From positions 1 through 64,000 of the forward strand of contig JAESUZ010000976.1 in NCBI GenBank assembly GCA_017311185.1: 64,000 nt of DNA, in the 5' to 3' direction. The stretch comes from Proteles cristata cristata. Lineage: Eukaryota; Chordata; Mammalia; Carnivora; Hyaenidae. A program made the translations under genes and the position numbers. Position 1 is the first letter of the stretch. The number at the start of each line of letters is the position of its first letter. Positions 10,356 to 21,710 of the stretch are shown here, piece by piece. Under the pieces are notes generated by a model. That model did no database searches, had not been told where the DNA came from, and worked only from the letters and a program-made list of their open reading frames with translations.

Positions 10356-12640
10356 ATAGTAATTACTATGTATTTTTTAAATGTTTATTTATCTAGAGAG
10401 AGAGACTAAGACTCAAAGCAGAGGAGATATAGAGATTGAGAGAGAGAGAGAGAGAATTTATTTCTCTCATCGTTCAGTGTGTGGTTTGCATAGTTCTTAT
10501 TAATATACCTTCATATCATAAAACAAAGGTACATGGCCCACAGCAGTTACTTCTTCAATATTCTTTGCATTTAGAGACTAGGAAATTCTTTAAAAATTGT
10601 TTCATATAACCAAGAAGACATAATTTCATAAAACAGTTAAGTAAATGAATGACTCTAGAAGAGAAAATATCATCATTATTTGTCCAACCCACACTTAAGT
10701 GGCTTATTCCACATATATCATGATATTCAGGGGTTCTGGATAAAATCCGGAACTTCTATCTTCATTGGGAAATGGTATCTATATATTTTGTTACTCCTCA
10801 TGGGAAGTATCCAGATTCATTATAGGAAAGCTTTTGTTCATCTTCTGACAACCTGCAGATGGCTCAGAGTAAATCCTTATGCTGCAAGATGAGCTGATTG
10901 ATGCTAGATATGTCTGAAATTGTACGTAGCCCTCTGTGACCCCACTGCACTGGAAATAGAGTCTTTCGGCCATGGGAATTACTTCATCTCAACAAAGTGG
11001 TGGCTGCTATCAAACAAATATCAAGAGTTATTGATGTTTCTGTAAAGAAATAATAGACCATCCTAAACATGAAGGTAGTTTTTTTCACTCCCTTGCTGTG
11101 ATATTTCATGTCTCCTGCTTTGCTTTGATAATGGTTTCCTGTCATTGATCTATATGCTTATGTAAAAGGGTCACAGACATTGGCATAACTGAGTAACTCC
11201 AGTCACATATCCTGATCCTATGTCTCGTAAAGAGATAATGGTACACGTTATTAATATAAGGAAACTGTGAAGAGGAGTGGTTTGGAGTTAAAATTAAAAC
11301 TCATTTGGATATTTGAATTCCATATTTAGCACATAGATACAAATATAGAATAATTGTGTTTTATCAGAATTAAGGGTTGGCAGCTGATCATAATGGAGTT
11401 GAATGGAGCCAAGGAATTTACACAAAATGGATTTGAATATGAAACATGGATTCATTGGCAAGTAAGGAGAAATTGAGGATGTGCATGCTCAGAAGAGAGA
11501 GTGTTGAGTGGTGTAGACAAGTGGAGGGGGAGGGGACTGGAGATCTGAATGTGCTGCACATCACTTCAGAGGATAAATGAAAGGAAGAGGAGGAAAAGGA
11601 GACAACACTCACATAACTAGGTACTTGAAGTTAAGATTGATTACTGCCGATTCCTTGTTTCATTCAACTCTACTACATGTAGGACAGAGTTCTATACACT
11701 ACAAATTTCAACTCTCTCAAGGGTTTTACACTGGGGCCAGAAACATAGGCAATAAGCAAGTATGTATGTATTGCAGCAGATGGCAAATGCTTGTCATAAA
11801 AGATAAGTTTATAACACATCTGTTGCAGAGGAAGTTTGCTGAGGTTGGGGTGAGTAAAGGTGGTTCGAGTTGAAGTCAACCCCGAGAGGTCTGGCAGGGT
11901 AGGGGTATGGGAGGCCAGTGCAGAGTCTGCGGGTCAACTTGAAGGAGGCAATCCCTCACTTATGTGGCCCTAAGAGGAAGTGCCTCCTTCATGTTGACCC
12001 TTCAAGTACAATTCGGCCTCCCCCAATCTGGCCAGCCAGAGGCCAGGTACATCAGCTTTGAAATAATTCCATGAATAAGAAGAGTAGAGGTAGAGAAGAA
12101 GGCAGCCAACCAAGTGTCAAAATTTTCAATGGATGGACGTGACTGACCTGGGAGAAGGACAGAACACCATTCAGTAGAGACAAATGATTCTCTCTGAGGT
12201 TCCCTGACTTCTAATGAACTTTGTACATTTGAAGAGAAAGTGAGCAAAATGGTTGAAATCATCAAATGAAAGTGAGGAGGACACACAGGGTAAAGAAGAA
12301 AGAGTTACTAGCAGTTACTCTATACTTGGTAATATAGCTAATTAAAAAAAGGAAATGATACATAATATGTAACATATGATATTATAATACACTCTATGAA
12401 GTAAATTAAATACACACATATATACATTTTCATCTTTTAATGACTGTACAACTTATATCATCAGAAAACAAAGAGTGAAAGATAAACATCACATACTATA
12501 AGAACACAAATGGCTGTTGAAAATGAAACTATGACAAATGCCACATTTGCTACCACATTTGATACATGAGTGCAGTGTTAATGTAATGAAAGGAAATGTA
12601 ATAATGAAAAGTGCAGTTATCTTTCAAGAGTCATAGCCTA
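10356..12640. other. No gene seen; copy A intronic sequence
   Basis: About 10,370-10,455 is a SINE-tail remnant (ATGTTTATTTATCTAGAGAG then GA-rich). From about 12,300 the sequence aligns with 47,620-47,830, intron 2 of copy C, so this is the decayed intron of a sulfotransferase copy. I looked for exons 3, 4 and 5 here and found none. A hairpin at 11,931-12,000 is listed separately. Confidence 0.55.
11931..12000. other. Long imperfect hairpin
   Basis: GGGTCAACTTGAAGGAGGCA (11,931-11,950) is the reverse complement of TGCCTCCTTCATGTTGACCC (11,981-12,000) at 19 of 20 positions, with 30 bases between. CTTA and TAAG inside the loop can extend the stem. The function is unknown; the shape resembles a miRNA precursor or the end of a small foldback transposon. 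Confidence 0.6.
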
Positions 12641-12649
12641 TGTCTTACT

Positions 12650-12822
12650 GTGACTTTTTTCTTCTTCAGCCTACTGGGAACCAAGTGGGTAGTGAAGAAA
12701 TGAGGAGATGGCCTTCCAACAAAATCCATTTTTCAAAAGTTGCACTTGATGAAAGGGACTCAATCATTTCCAGAATCCCAGTGTTCTTGTGATGTTCTTC
12801 ATGTGTATACATGAAATATTGT
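12650..12822 (-). pseudogene. Sulfotransferase copy A, decayed exon 2
   Basis: It aligns by eye along most of its length with exon 2 of the intact gene (47,973-48,181). Shared text includes GAGGAGATGG, AAAATC(C/T)ATTTTT and GATGTTCTTC. It lacks about 10 bases near the 3' end of the exon. The sequence around both splice sites no longer matches, so the exon would not be recognised or read in frame. It lies in the same orientation as the relic exon 1 at 18,899-19,039. Confidence 0.75.
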
Positions 12823-14503
12823 AACAAGTTTTTGAAGGTTACCTCAAATTGTCTGATTTAGGCAAACAGACAAGCAGAGCTAGAATTTAACATCCATAAC
12901 CGTGCAATGTTGAAAGATAGTTTTTCTCCCTAAAAACCCTCATTTTCAAAGATAGCTAGCCAATTTGTTACCAATGCATTTGTAGAACAAGTCCCGTCTT
13001 ACTTTTGGCCTAATTATTTACATAAACTCAGCAAGAATAGCAATTGTTCATGAGAATCTTTTAAAGTTTGCTTTGCTGGGATCTTTTATAAGGAATCTCG
13101 AGGGTGAACTATTAGTAGTAGCCTCTTCAGGCCAAAAGCCAAGCCAAGTACTTCCCATCAGAAAGGCCTGCAATACCTGTAGAATTGGGCGAATCCTCTT
13201 TATTAGGTCCCCAAGATATCCTGAGGTTCCTGCACCTGCCAGCAGGTGACCTTCTTTACTCACCTGGGGAGGCTGCTGGGAATTCTTTAAGCAAGTTATT
13301 GACCAACATTTCCAGGGGACGTTATGGCTCCATGTTTCATAAAGTCAACCTTAGTTCCTTAAAGTTGTCTGGTTATATTTGAGTCTATGCATGTCACTCT
13401 CAGATGTGACATTTCAGTGAAAGCCTTGGTTAAGTAACCAGTATTTCCAGTTACAAGATGTACGTGTTACAAGATAAACAGATTCTTATCGAACTTAGGC
13501 AAATAAGTGTAATTGCCATGAAAGAAAGAACAATCACTGAGTCTTTGAATTTTAGAGAGTTTAAGTAGAGAGAAAAGATAAATGCCTCAGTTTACAAATG
13601 AATACTTTAGGACATTTCTGTATATCATAGATATTTTAATAAAATGTTTTCTTGATCTGGAAAAGCAAACATTAGAGAAATAGCAATATTTTCAACAAGC
13701 ATCAGCAAACTATAATCTTCCTCAGTTTATTTCATCCCAAGTTTCTATTTCCTGTTCAGTTTAAATGCAGCCTTTTTAGCTCTGGAAAGTATTACCCATT
13801 TTAGTATTAATCTTAAAGATCTCAATTACCTGTATTTGTTTCAAAAGTCCTTTTTATAAATCTCTAGAAGAAGAAACACGTTTTATGAGAGAATAAGAAC
13901 AAATATAAATGACAAAATTTCAGAAATGGACATTGTTAAAGATCTGATGAGAGTTCATTATGATGCAATTGACAAAGAAATTCAGTTATTTCGGTGACAC
14001 ATAACATTTCAAGTAATCAGCATACTAAGTGATTACCTTATACCAAAACATCAAAACTTTGGGAATTGTATATATATTTGGGCAGTTGCAGCATTTCCTC
14101 ATAAAATACAACCTAAGGTTTACCATGGTACCACAGTGCTTCTCCAAGTAATTTAGCATCTTAAATAAAACGGCTTAATTGGTCAAAAGGCTTCTTTCAC
14201 CATTTAAATCCTGGGAAGTTTGTTAAAACCTTAGGAAGGGATAAAGCACAGATCATGACAAATCTTCAAACTTTATTAACCAAAGTGGCAATAAAAGATC
14301 CTAAAGGCGAATGTGTAGCATTGTATAGTTGTTAGCAAAACATAGCTCCCTTAACATTGAGAAGTTTAAACTAAGCAATCAAAGACCTGATAAAGATGAA
14401 ACCAAAGCTTTGGTTTTCTTGGCAGACAAAGAGAAAACCTTTGTTTACATTGTCTGATCAAGAGAAGATTAACAATCCACAAAAACTTGGTCTTTTGAAC
14501 AGA
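12823..14503. other. No gene seen
   Basis: AT-rich sequence with only short open frames. Parts may be old transposon internal sequence, but I cannot assign a family. Confidence 0.4.
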
Positions 14504-14518
14504 GAGAAAAGCAGAGTT

Positions 14519-14732
14519 ATTTTTTTTTAATGTTTTATTTATTTCTAGGAGAGAGAGAGACAGTATGAGCCGGGGAGGATCAGAGACAGAGGGAGTCACA
14601 GACTGAAACAGGCTCCAGGCTCTGAGCTGCCAGTCAGCACAGAGCCCGACGCGGGGCTCAAACCCATGAACCGGGAGATCATGACCTAAGCGAAAGTCAG
14701 AAGGTTTACCGACTAAGCCACCCAGGCGCCCT
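14519..14732 (-). mobile_element. Young carnivore SINE, minus strand
   Basis: The T-tail, GA run, GGGGCTCAAACCCATGAACC and CTAAGCCACCCAGGCGCCC are the complement of the SINE consensus. A perfect 15-bp target duplication GAGAAAAGCAGAGTT (14,504-14,518 and 14,733-14,747) flanks it. Confidence 0.95.
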
Positions 14733-14747
14733 GAGAAAAGCAGAGTT

Positions 14748-15359
14748 TTAACCTTATGCCAGTGCATTTTTAAAATTTCATTCATTTCAACCTTAGTCTA
14801 TCTTGAGCACACATAAAATTCCTTTCCAAAGAACCTTCTACAACTTTCCTTTGCTTTAAACTCTGTCTCAAAGCCATTTCTCTCTAAACAGCCAGTCTCA
14901 TTTAGGACAAAATTACATTCTTTTACCCTCAACAAATATGTATTTCCATTCCTTACATCTTTCATCCATAGCTCCCATTTTCCTACATACAGGGTTGTTT
15001 TCCTTATTTCCAACAGTCTTAAGTACATTTAGCAGAATTTTAACTCTTAGGAAACTTTAGTCTCCAATTGAGGACTTAGTAACCAACTGAGAGGTATTGA
15101 CACCAGAATATTTTAGATGGTAATTTCAGGAACCAACTAAGCATAAGCCATGTTTTTGAATGCGTCCAAATAATCTTATTTTCCCTGCAACAGGAAGTTG
15201 AAAACTCAAATCTATGTTCAGTAATCATGCATTCAGCTTGGAAAAGACCTAGATGTCCATGGAAGTGTACATTGCTCCGTGACCTTCAGGGTGAGAGGAG
15301 GAGTCAGTGTGCCTGAGGCATTGAGGAGTCAGTTATGCAGTTTCCGCCCACCTCCCCCA
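14748..15359. other. Unassigned sequence with one 76-codon minus-strand frame
   Basis: The frame at 15,028-14,798 (minus) is basic and cysteine-containing, but I do not recognise it. It follows, in the minus direction, the class I retroviral fragment at 15,360-16,596 and could be part of an old element. Nothing else is seen. Confidence 0.3.
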
Positions 15360-16596
15360 GGTGATGCAGAAAAGGAGTAGGGGAATAGAGGGTAAAAAAG
15401 GAGAGGTGCCAGCAGAAGGTGGAGAAAGAGAATTCCCAGTTTTAAATTTTGTGAGCTCAGACAGAGGAGAAGAGTTGAGATTTCCTTAGTTTTTTGTTTT
15501 GTTTTGTTTTGTTTTGCTTTTTTTTTATGAGTAGAATTAGGCAGTCCGTGTGAGCCTGGAGAAGACAAGGAATTTCCCCAAAACAAAAGGAGTTTCGGCA
15601 GCTGCTTGGGAATATTCCTTAAAGGCTCCATCTCGAGGTAGTCTAACCATAGCTGGCTCCAACTTTAGCTGTTAACCTGGGAAGTGAATGAGAGAGAAGC
15701 CCTCACATCTACTAAGCAGAGGAACAGAAAGAGTTAACCTCCCCTTCAGTCTGATTTTATGTCAGCCAGACCAATAAGGTCCCCTTCTCGAGGTCCCCAT
15801 ATAGCTGGGTTTGGCAGGCCCTGTCTGATCAAGGTACTCATTCTTTCTGTGTCCCTGTTTGTTGTAAGTAAATTGTACCCCTACATGGGGTGCAACATGC
15901 CAGACGTAGCAGATGGTTGGGACACCTAAAGTTCACTCTAAAGGCCACCCTACACCAAAAGTGGGCCATTTTAATTTACATAATTTTATAGTCTCTCAAA
16001 AATCCCCTCTTTGCACAGACGGAAGCCCATAATGTTCCTGTGAAACGGTGTCGCAAAGACAGGCAAAGGGTGGGGGTGCCCCCTCTAATTGAGGAGACCA
16101 GTCAGATGCCTGTCTGGCCGTGTCCCAGGGGAACTTGGGTGACGCTTAGCTGTAGCGGTCTCAGCTTTGTGACTTACGATGGAAAACTGTCCCAGTGCCA
16201 CCATAGACTGTATGACGTTCACCACAGAATCGCAGATGGGTCCACTCAGACTCTGTAGGCTTTTGGGGACCTAAGGGTGCCCACCCATGGAGCCACAGAA
16301 TGGAACCCGGCAGGCAAGCCAGACTGGATCGCACATTCACACTCCCATACACACCAGAGGTTATTCCATTCCCTCCCACAGAATTCCTACAGATGAGACT
16401 AAATGGAATGACAATGACAACAGGACAAACCAGATATAGACGTGGTCACAAATCAGGTTTACAGGTTTACTGAAGGGCCCAACCGATGTCTCAGAGCGCC
16501 CCTGAGTGGGAAGTAGTGCTGCGTCCAGCCTTCCACTTAACCCCCCAGACAGAAGCACATGGGCACTCAGAATTCAGATGATAAACTGACTTACCT
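15360..16596 (-). pseudogene. gag: Class I (gamma-like) ERV leader and gag N-terminal fragment
   Basis: On the minus strand this follows a tRNA-Gln primer site and a splice donor (GGTAAGTCAG near 16,596). It contains the matrix-like motif WPTFGVGWP at 15,968-15,942, typical of gammaretroviral Gag, followed by a proline-rich stretch. Stops in all frames show that it is dead. A second copy of this block, about 190 bp shorter because it lacks the WPTF segment, is embedded in the betaretroviral provirus at 25,540-26,461. The right end of the homology between the two copies is at the splice donor. Confidence 0.65.
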
Positions 16597-16752
16597 TCCG
16601 AGGTGCAGACAGGGGACTCCCACAGGATACCTGGGGCCATTTTCGGTGTGGCAGGAGAGACAAGAATGTTGCCTCAGGTCCCAGGACATCTTCAGTAGCC
16701 AGGGAGGGTGCAGGCAAATTCGACAGGAATTTGGAGGTCTGTGGTCTCCATA

Positions 16753-16770
16753 ATCTCGGTGGAACCTCCA
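16753..16770 (-). promoter_or_regulatory. tRNA-Gln primer binding site
   Basis: The minus-strand text TGGAGGTTCCACCGAGAT is complementary over all 18 bases to the 3' end of mammalian tRNA-Gln including CCA, as I know that tRNA. It lies three bases after an LTR end (TAACA), exactly where a retroviral primer site belongs. Confidence 0.8.
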
Positions 16771-16773
16771 AAA

Positions 16774-16860
16774 TGTTATGCTGAGAGACATAGAGACCAA
16801 CCGAGTCCACTGAAGTTGAATTAAGAATGTCTTTATTACGGGCCAGGACGGCACAGAGTT
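16774..16860 (-). mobile_element. 3' end (R-U5) of a class I ERV LTR
   Basis: Minus strand: AATAAA about 60 bases before a CATAACA end, followed by the tRNA-Gln primer site. The U3 part is not recognisable; upstream sequence passes into betaretroviral RT. The left limit given here is approximate. Confidence 0.55.
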
Positions 16861-16899
16861 AACACAGAACTCTAAAGGTGCCGCCCCCAGTCCAAGGAC

Positions 16900-17340
16900 T
16901 TAGGGCTTTTAAAATTAGCAAGCAGGCAAGCTAAAGGCAAATCTCCGATAATCCTCTTTGTGTAGAGGGATGTTAGAGAAGCAATCCTGTAAATCAATTA
17001 CGATTATATGATATCCATCTGGGACAGCTACAGGGAATGGGAGCCCTGGTTGTAAGGAACTCATGCTTTCCGTGATGGCATTGATAGCCCTCAAATCTTG
17101 TAAAAGCCTCCATTTCCCAGACTTTTTCTTTAGAAGGAAAAGAGGGGAGTTTCAAGGACTAACGGGGGGCTCTATATGACCTTCTGTTAGTTGTTGTTCA
17201 ATGAGTTGCTTTGCTGCTGATATTTTTTCAGAGGTTAGGGGCCATTGTTCAACCCATAGAGGAGAATGAGACTTCCAGACTATGGGGTCAGCAGCTAGTG
17301 GTACAATGGCCCCTTCTAGAAGCTATTTGATTTGGATAAG
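16900..17340 (-). pseudogene. pol: Betaretroviral reverse transcriptase, N-terminal fragment
   Basis: Minus-strand translation gives, in order, WKSHSPLWVEQWPLT, EQQLTEGHIEPPVSP, a stop where a Trp codon is expected, [25 protein letters not shown] and VIDLQDCF (the first catalytic Asp region), then RRFAFSLPA. These are the fingers and the start of the palm of a class II RT. The protease, capsid and nucleocapsid that should separate it from gag matrix are missing, and the polymerase ends before the YxDD box. Confidence 0.85.
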
Positions 17341-17404
17341 AGAACAGGAGGAGGAGGTTCGGGGCGGTTCCCTGAATTTATCTATTTGTTTAAATGAAGT
17401 TTTT

Positions 17405-17895
17405 CTAGCCTGGATGAGGGAAAGCCCAATTTTTCTTGCTATAGTCATTGGCTTTTGTTTCCAAATTGTCCCTAGCCTTTAGGAGAGGTCCCTTATGTTG
17501 TCCTTTTTCTTCTATGTCGTCAGTATTGGCATCTTTGGAAGGAATAGGGAAAGTGAAATCTTCCTCTGTAGCCACTGTTGCTTGCGGGGCTTTAGCTAAT
17601 TTATCGCCTCTGACTGTGGGTCTAAGGCTTCTCATCTGAGACTCCACAGTAAAAAGGCATCGATGGGGACCTTTTGTGACTCCATAACCACATAATACTG
17701 TTTTATTTCTGTCCCAACTTGGTTCCAAGTCTTGAGGCTAACAGTTTCCTCTTCAGGGAACCAGGGATCTTGCTCTTGAACAAAATGTAAAAATAGAGCA
17801 ATTTGTTGAGGGGATACCTTTACTCCCTTATTTGTTAGCATGTTCTGTATTATATCTATAAAGAGTCCCCTTTCCTTACAGTCTTTATGGCCCAT
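17405..17895 (-). pseudogene. gag: Betaretroviral gag, matrix and following linker, frameshifted
   Basis: The start MG at 17,895 (myristoylation-type N terminus) opens 87 codons of a matrix domain with the class II pattern KGVKVSPQQIALFLHFVQEQ and DPWFPEE. A stop at about 17,632 is bypassed in the next frame, which runs to 17,405 with an acidic, lysine-rich linker. The ATG lies about 145 bases past the primer site at 18,039-18,056, the normal gag distance. Capsid and later domains are deleted. Confidence 0.8.
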
Positions 17896-18038
17896 TACTT
17901 CTCAAAAACCGTTCTTTACTTACCCACCACCTAACCTTACTTATCTTATGCAGAGGGGTCTGAGAAACCATATGGTGGAATCCTAACCGTCCTGACTAAT
18001 GCAATGAAAAAGACATAGTTTAAAGAGATTACCTTCAA

Positions 18039-18056
18039 GTCCCTGTTTAGGTGCAA
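18039..18056 (-). promoter_or_regulatory. Decayed tRNA-Lys3-type primer binding site
   Basis: Minus strand TTGCACCTAAACAGGGAC matches the Lys3-type site at 14 of 18 positions, and the AAACAGGGAC half is intact. It lies two bases after the LTR end. Three of the four mismatches fit CpG decay. Confidence 0.75.
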
Positions 18057-18058
18057 CC

Positions 18059-18510
18059 TGCTGGAGACCAGCTCCAGCCAGTCCAGGGGTCCCTGAAGGA
18101 TGGACTTTGTAGGTGAGAGAATGATGAGAGAGCCCCAGGATTCTTTGAGATTATCAGGCAGGCATCTACCCACTGACTGAGTTTCAGGTTTATTTTATAG
18201 GTGTATAGCGAACAGCACAGAAGTGGCATTCTTATGATAAATTCTTTGGTCAGCAAAAATTTTCCAGAGCATTGATATGCATAAATGTATGGGGAAGGAG
18301 GGTACCTTTAGCATTCAAATACAACAAGATAATGTTTTTATGAAAGCAAAGGTGCTTTAGGGGGTGGTGGTGGTACTCAAGCAGAAACAATTGAGTGGGA
18401 GTAGGAATCAGTATCATCAGTCATCATCTGATCTCGTAGGAGACCTTGCAAACCTGCCTTAACTGCACAATGAGTATTCTCAACTAGTGAGTTTAGAATG
18501 ACTCCTAACA
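18059..18510 (-). mobile_element. 5' LTR of a truncated class II provirus (452 bp)
   Basis: In its own direction it runs from TGTTAGGAGTCATTCT (18,510) to GGAGACCAGCTCCAG-type text and a final GCA (18,059), then the primer site and gag. It is the same family as the solo LTR at 30,905-31,606, but about 250 bp shorter. No matching 3' LTR or target duplication was found, so the 3' half of the provirus is lost. Confidence 0.8.
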
Positions 18511-18898
18511 CCAAAATATTCGGGTAACCATGGTATTATATAATCTAAATATATTCCTTCTAAAGTACTTGTCCATTAAATACATCTTTAAATATAGGTC
18601 CCCAGTAGACACCCAAGTGGTAAATATCCCTGTGTCCTACCCCAGTTGACTTCAGCAACTCAGTGTTTGATAGGGTGTCTTCTCTCTGCTCCTCATCGTG
18701 TCCATTTCCCTTACCATCCTAGATATTACTTATAACTACATTTAAATGCCTTATTTAACAAAATATTTAATTCCATTTACTCATTTTATCCAGTAGAAAA
18801 AGTGTATATGCATACGGAATATACAAGTAAAAACACAGAGCTCCCATATTATAGAATTATTTTAGTTATTATCTTAGCTATTCAGATACAGAACTCAC
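18511..18898. other. Copy A intron 1 sequence, no gene
   Basis: AT-rich sequence next to the exon 1 relic. It resembles 33,480-33,870 and 54,890-55,290, which occupy the same position in copies B and C. Confidence 0.5.
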
Positions 18899-19039
18899 CA
18901 GATATAGGTATGGGATTATGAGGACATCATCATCTCTGATTTCAAAATCATCTACCTTTTGTATAAAGCCAACACCAAAGTCTAAATATTAGAAATAAAG
19001 TCCTTTAAATTTGAATCAAAATGTTTCTGTGTCTTCCAT
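18899..19039 (-). pseudogene. Sulfotransferase copy A, broken exon 1
   Basis: It matches exon 1 of the intact gene (55,544-55,685) almost end to end, including the ATG (19,039) and the segment FEIRDDDV. Codon 8 is TGA. One base is missing in the stretch that should encode the PAPS-binding loop TYPKSG, so the loop and the reading phase into exon 2 are lost. The GT donor (18,898-18,897) is still present. Confidence 0.85.
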
Positions 19040-21039
19040 ATTTCCATGCCTGCACAATACAGATAAAGCATTTGAGGGAGATTTAGTAGAATGTTATGAG
19101 TCTTCCCTTTTGTATCTTTGTTGTTAGCAAACATAAATGCTGATAATACTGCTCTGAAAGCTATATCCCGGACACCAGACACCTGGCGTTTGGGACAATA
19201 CCCAGGAGACTTTTCTTCACTTTGGGACAATGCCTAGGTCTTGGTTTTATGTGTGTGTGCTGCATTCATGGAGCTAGGGGGAAAAGAGTTTGAGTGATTA
19301 TTCAATATTTTAAAAAAAGATTCTTTTAATCAGATCTATATTTGAAACAAAGTGAAAATACACATTGGAATGAAGTGCGTTTCCAAAACACTTGATTATG
19401 AGGTCAGCCAGATAGTCTTCATTGGCTGGGCTGGTGTTTTTCCTTGTAAATGAATTACAATGACTTAAGTCTTAGAAAGTTCATAGAATATTTCCTTATA
19501 TACTTTCTGGGAAGGAGTTAACCTGTTTATAATAATTTTGTTACCTTTTAATTTAATATTTCTTTTTTTTAAACTTGTGACACCTTTAGAGTAAGTGGGG
19601 TTGTACAAGCATGAGTTCCCAGACATGAATCTTTTCCAGGAAGCCTGAGACATTGCATGTGACCAATTAAATTGTCCATCATGACAATACAGACAATGCC
19701 ACAAAGAAAACTGTGAAAGAAAACATATATAGAAAGTTCAACCCAAGTTTGTGAGTCATTATTTTGTACATATTTTGCCTTTCACCATTGGCTACTAGCT
19801 ATATGGAAAAATGCATTTTGATCCTGAGAACTCTGGGTTTCAGTTGACTTGGGGGCTCTTCCAGATGAAATATCCGATTACTATTTCCAAAAGTAGTTGG
19901 TCATAGTGGTGAAGTTTTGGAGTGATAAGGGTATTCAGAGCTGATGGTCAAGAAGGAATTCTTGAGATATCTTTGGCGCAAAAGACAATTTTGTTAAAGA
20001 ATGGAGACAGAGGCCTAGGGCAAAAAGCTGTTCTGGGTTATGAATAGTGACTCTTTATATACTATGGGGCTAGGGGAGATAAAGTCAAGAGGAAATTTCT
20101 TAAAGGGCTTATCCATATGCTAAAGACACACAGATTACTGGAGGCTCGCTATTGTCAAGCTAATGTTGTTTTTCCTTCTAGCAAACCATTAAATTAAGGC
20201 AGCAGGGATTTCCTGGAGAAACTTTTACTTGCCTGCCACAAGTAATTGTCAGTGATCTGCAGGTTATAAGGAAACCACTGTTATGTGCCATTTCTTTCTT
20301 ACCTTTGTTTCCCATCACTATGAATGTTGAGGCGCCAAGAAAATGAATCTATAGGCTTGGGGAGATTAGGCTAGTGATATGTTTCCCTCTTTCTTGTAAT
20401 TTACTGAGATATTTCTAAACTGATGGAGACTATCAGTTTAACCATTTGTATTCTGTCCTTTTCTTTGTCCTTGGGAAGCCAGGAGTGTCTGAGGAATGTC
20501 AAGCATATCCCACCTGGGGGTGAGGGAAGACAGGAGTGGGTTAATGCTAGGTTATGCTTGGCTCTCAGCTTGCCTTATCGTCCCTCATCAATAGGAAGAG
20601 CTGAAAAGAGAAGAGATTCAGAAATGCACAATTTGAAAAGAATTCCAGGAAGCCTGGGCCAAGTATCAATCATAGAGAAAAATAAGTGACTTTTAAAATA
20701 TATTTTGACAGTCACACTCTTACTGTGAAACCTAGGACTGACAGCTTTTCTTTACAAAGGGAATTTATGAGAGGTACAAGTTACTTGGAGTCATCAAGGT
20801 GAAGTGACAGCTATGGAAGGAAATGGACACAAGACAGCAAAGGGAAGCTAGAGGAGATGAGTATTCTGTCACAAGAGTAATTTAAGGCATCTCTGTGCCA
20901 TCCTCAGTGTTCAAGAGGGACAACCTATTTTACACGTGACCCCCACATTGGGCTGTAATACTAATTTTCATTGTAAAGAGGAGTGGCTCTTTAGTGCAGC
21001 CAGCTCCAAGTCTGGAATTAAAACTATAACAAAAACCCT
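19040..21039. other. 5' flank of sulfotransferase copy A; no gene seen
   Basis: It aligns in pieces with the 5' flank of the intact gene: 19,100-19,180 with 55,745-55,860, 19,580-19,760 with 57,345-57,530, and 20,600-21,000 with 57,690-58,090. The open frame at 20,423-20,689 is not conserved in the other copy, so it is not called. Copy C has a young L1 at 56,318-57,324 that is absent here. Confidence 0.6.
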
Positions 21040-21043
21040 GTAC

Positions 21044-21706
21044 TGAAGAGCCAAAAATTAAGTCCTCCATTAAGAGAAACCTCGGGCTGCACGTAGCCCC
21101 AGTCCTAGATAAACTAAACCTAAAACTTAACCAGTTTTTCCGCTTCTGGGCAAATGCCTGCGCTACGGGAAGCCATTACCTAACCAGCTCTTTCTGCTTC
21201 TGTAACAATGCTTAAGGCTTGCGTTCCCGCCACTGGATTGCCCAAGGGACTAGCCTCATGGCGGCAGCCAATCCGAAAAGGCCAGCGGCTAACCCCCACC
21301 TTGCTGGGGGAAGGGCCTGGAGAGAGAGATGTTAACCTGTTAGTCGCCAAACAAGACTTTAAACTCGCTCTATGATAGACTGAATTCAAAGGTATCCCAA
21401 ATGTTGTAATTGGATCCCGCAAAAAACCTGATGGCGGGAACCAATCAGATACGGTATATGTTCACATTTGAATGTTAACCAATGGCAAACTTGTAACCAT
21501 GGAAATCTCCTGTCCCTCCCCATGACTTGTTTACTTCTGTCTATAAAAAGGCTGCAAAGGCTTTGTTCAGGGCCTCTTAGCGTCACCGGCAACGAGTGCG
21601 CGGAGGACCGGGTTCGAACCTGCGAATAAACAACCCTTGCCGCTTGGCTTTGACTCTGGTCTCTGGTGGTCTGATTTTGGGGTTCTCTCGAATTCTGGGC
21701 GTTTCA
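21044..21706 (+). mobile_element. Solo gammaretrovirus-like LTR (663 bp)
   Basis: It starts TGAAGAGCC, ends GGGCGTTTCA and is flanked by a 4-bp target duplication GTAC (21,040-21,043 and 21,707-21,710), the length typical of gammaretroviruses. CCAAT boxes, a TATAAAAA at 21,542 and AATAAA at 21,625-21,630 mark U3 and R. From about 21,100 to the end it matches the LTR at 61,379-61,951. It lies upstream of copy A, in the opposite orientation to the sulfotransferase exons. Confidence 0.92.
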
Positions 21707-21710
21707 GTAC

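Noticed and set aside
16574..16854. Two overlapping minus-strand frames of 78-87 codons
   Set aside because: They span the class I LTR end, primer site and leader, which are non-coding in retroviruses.
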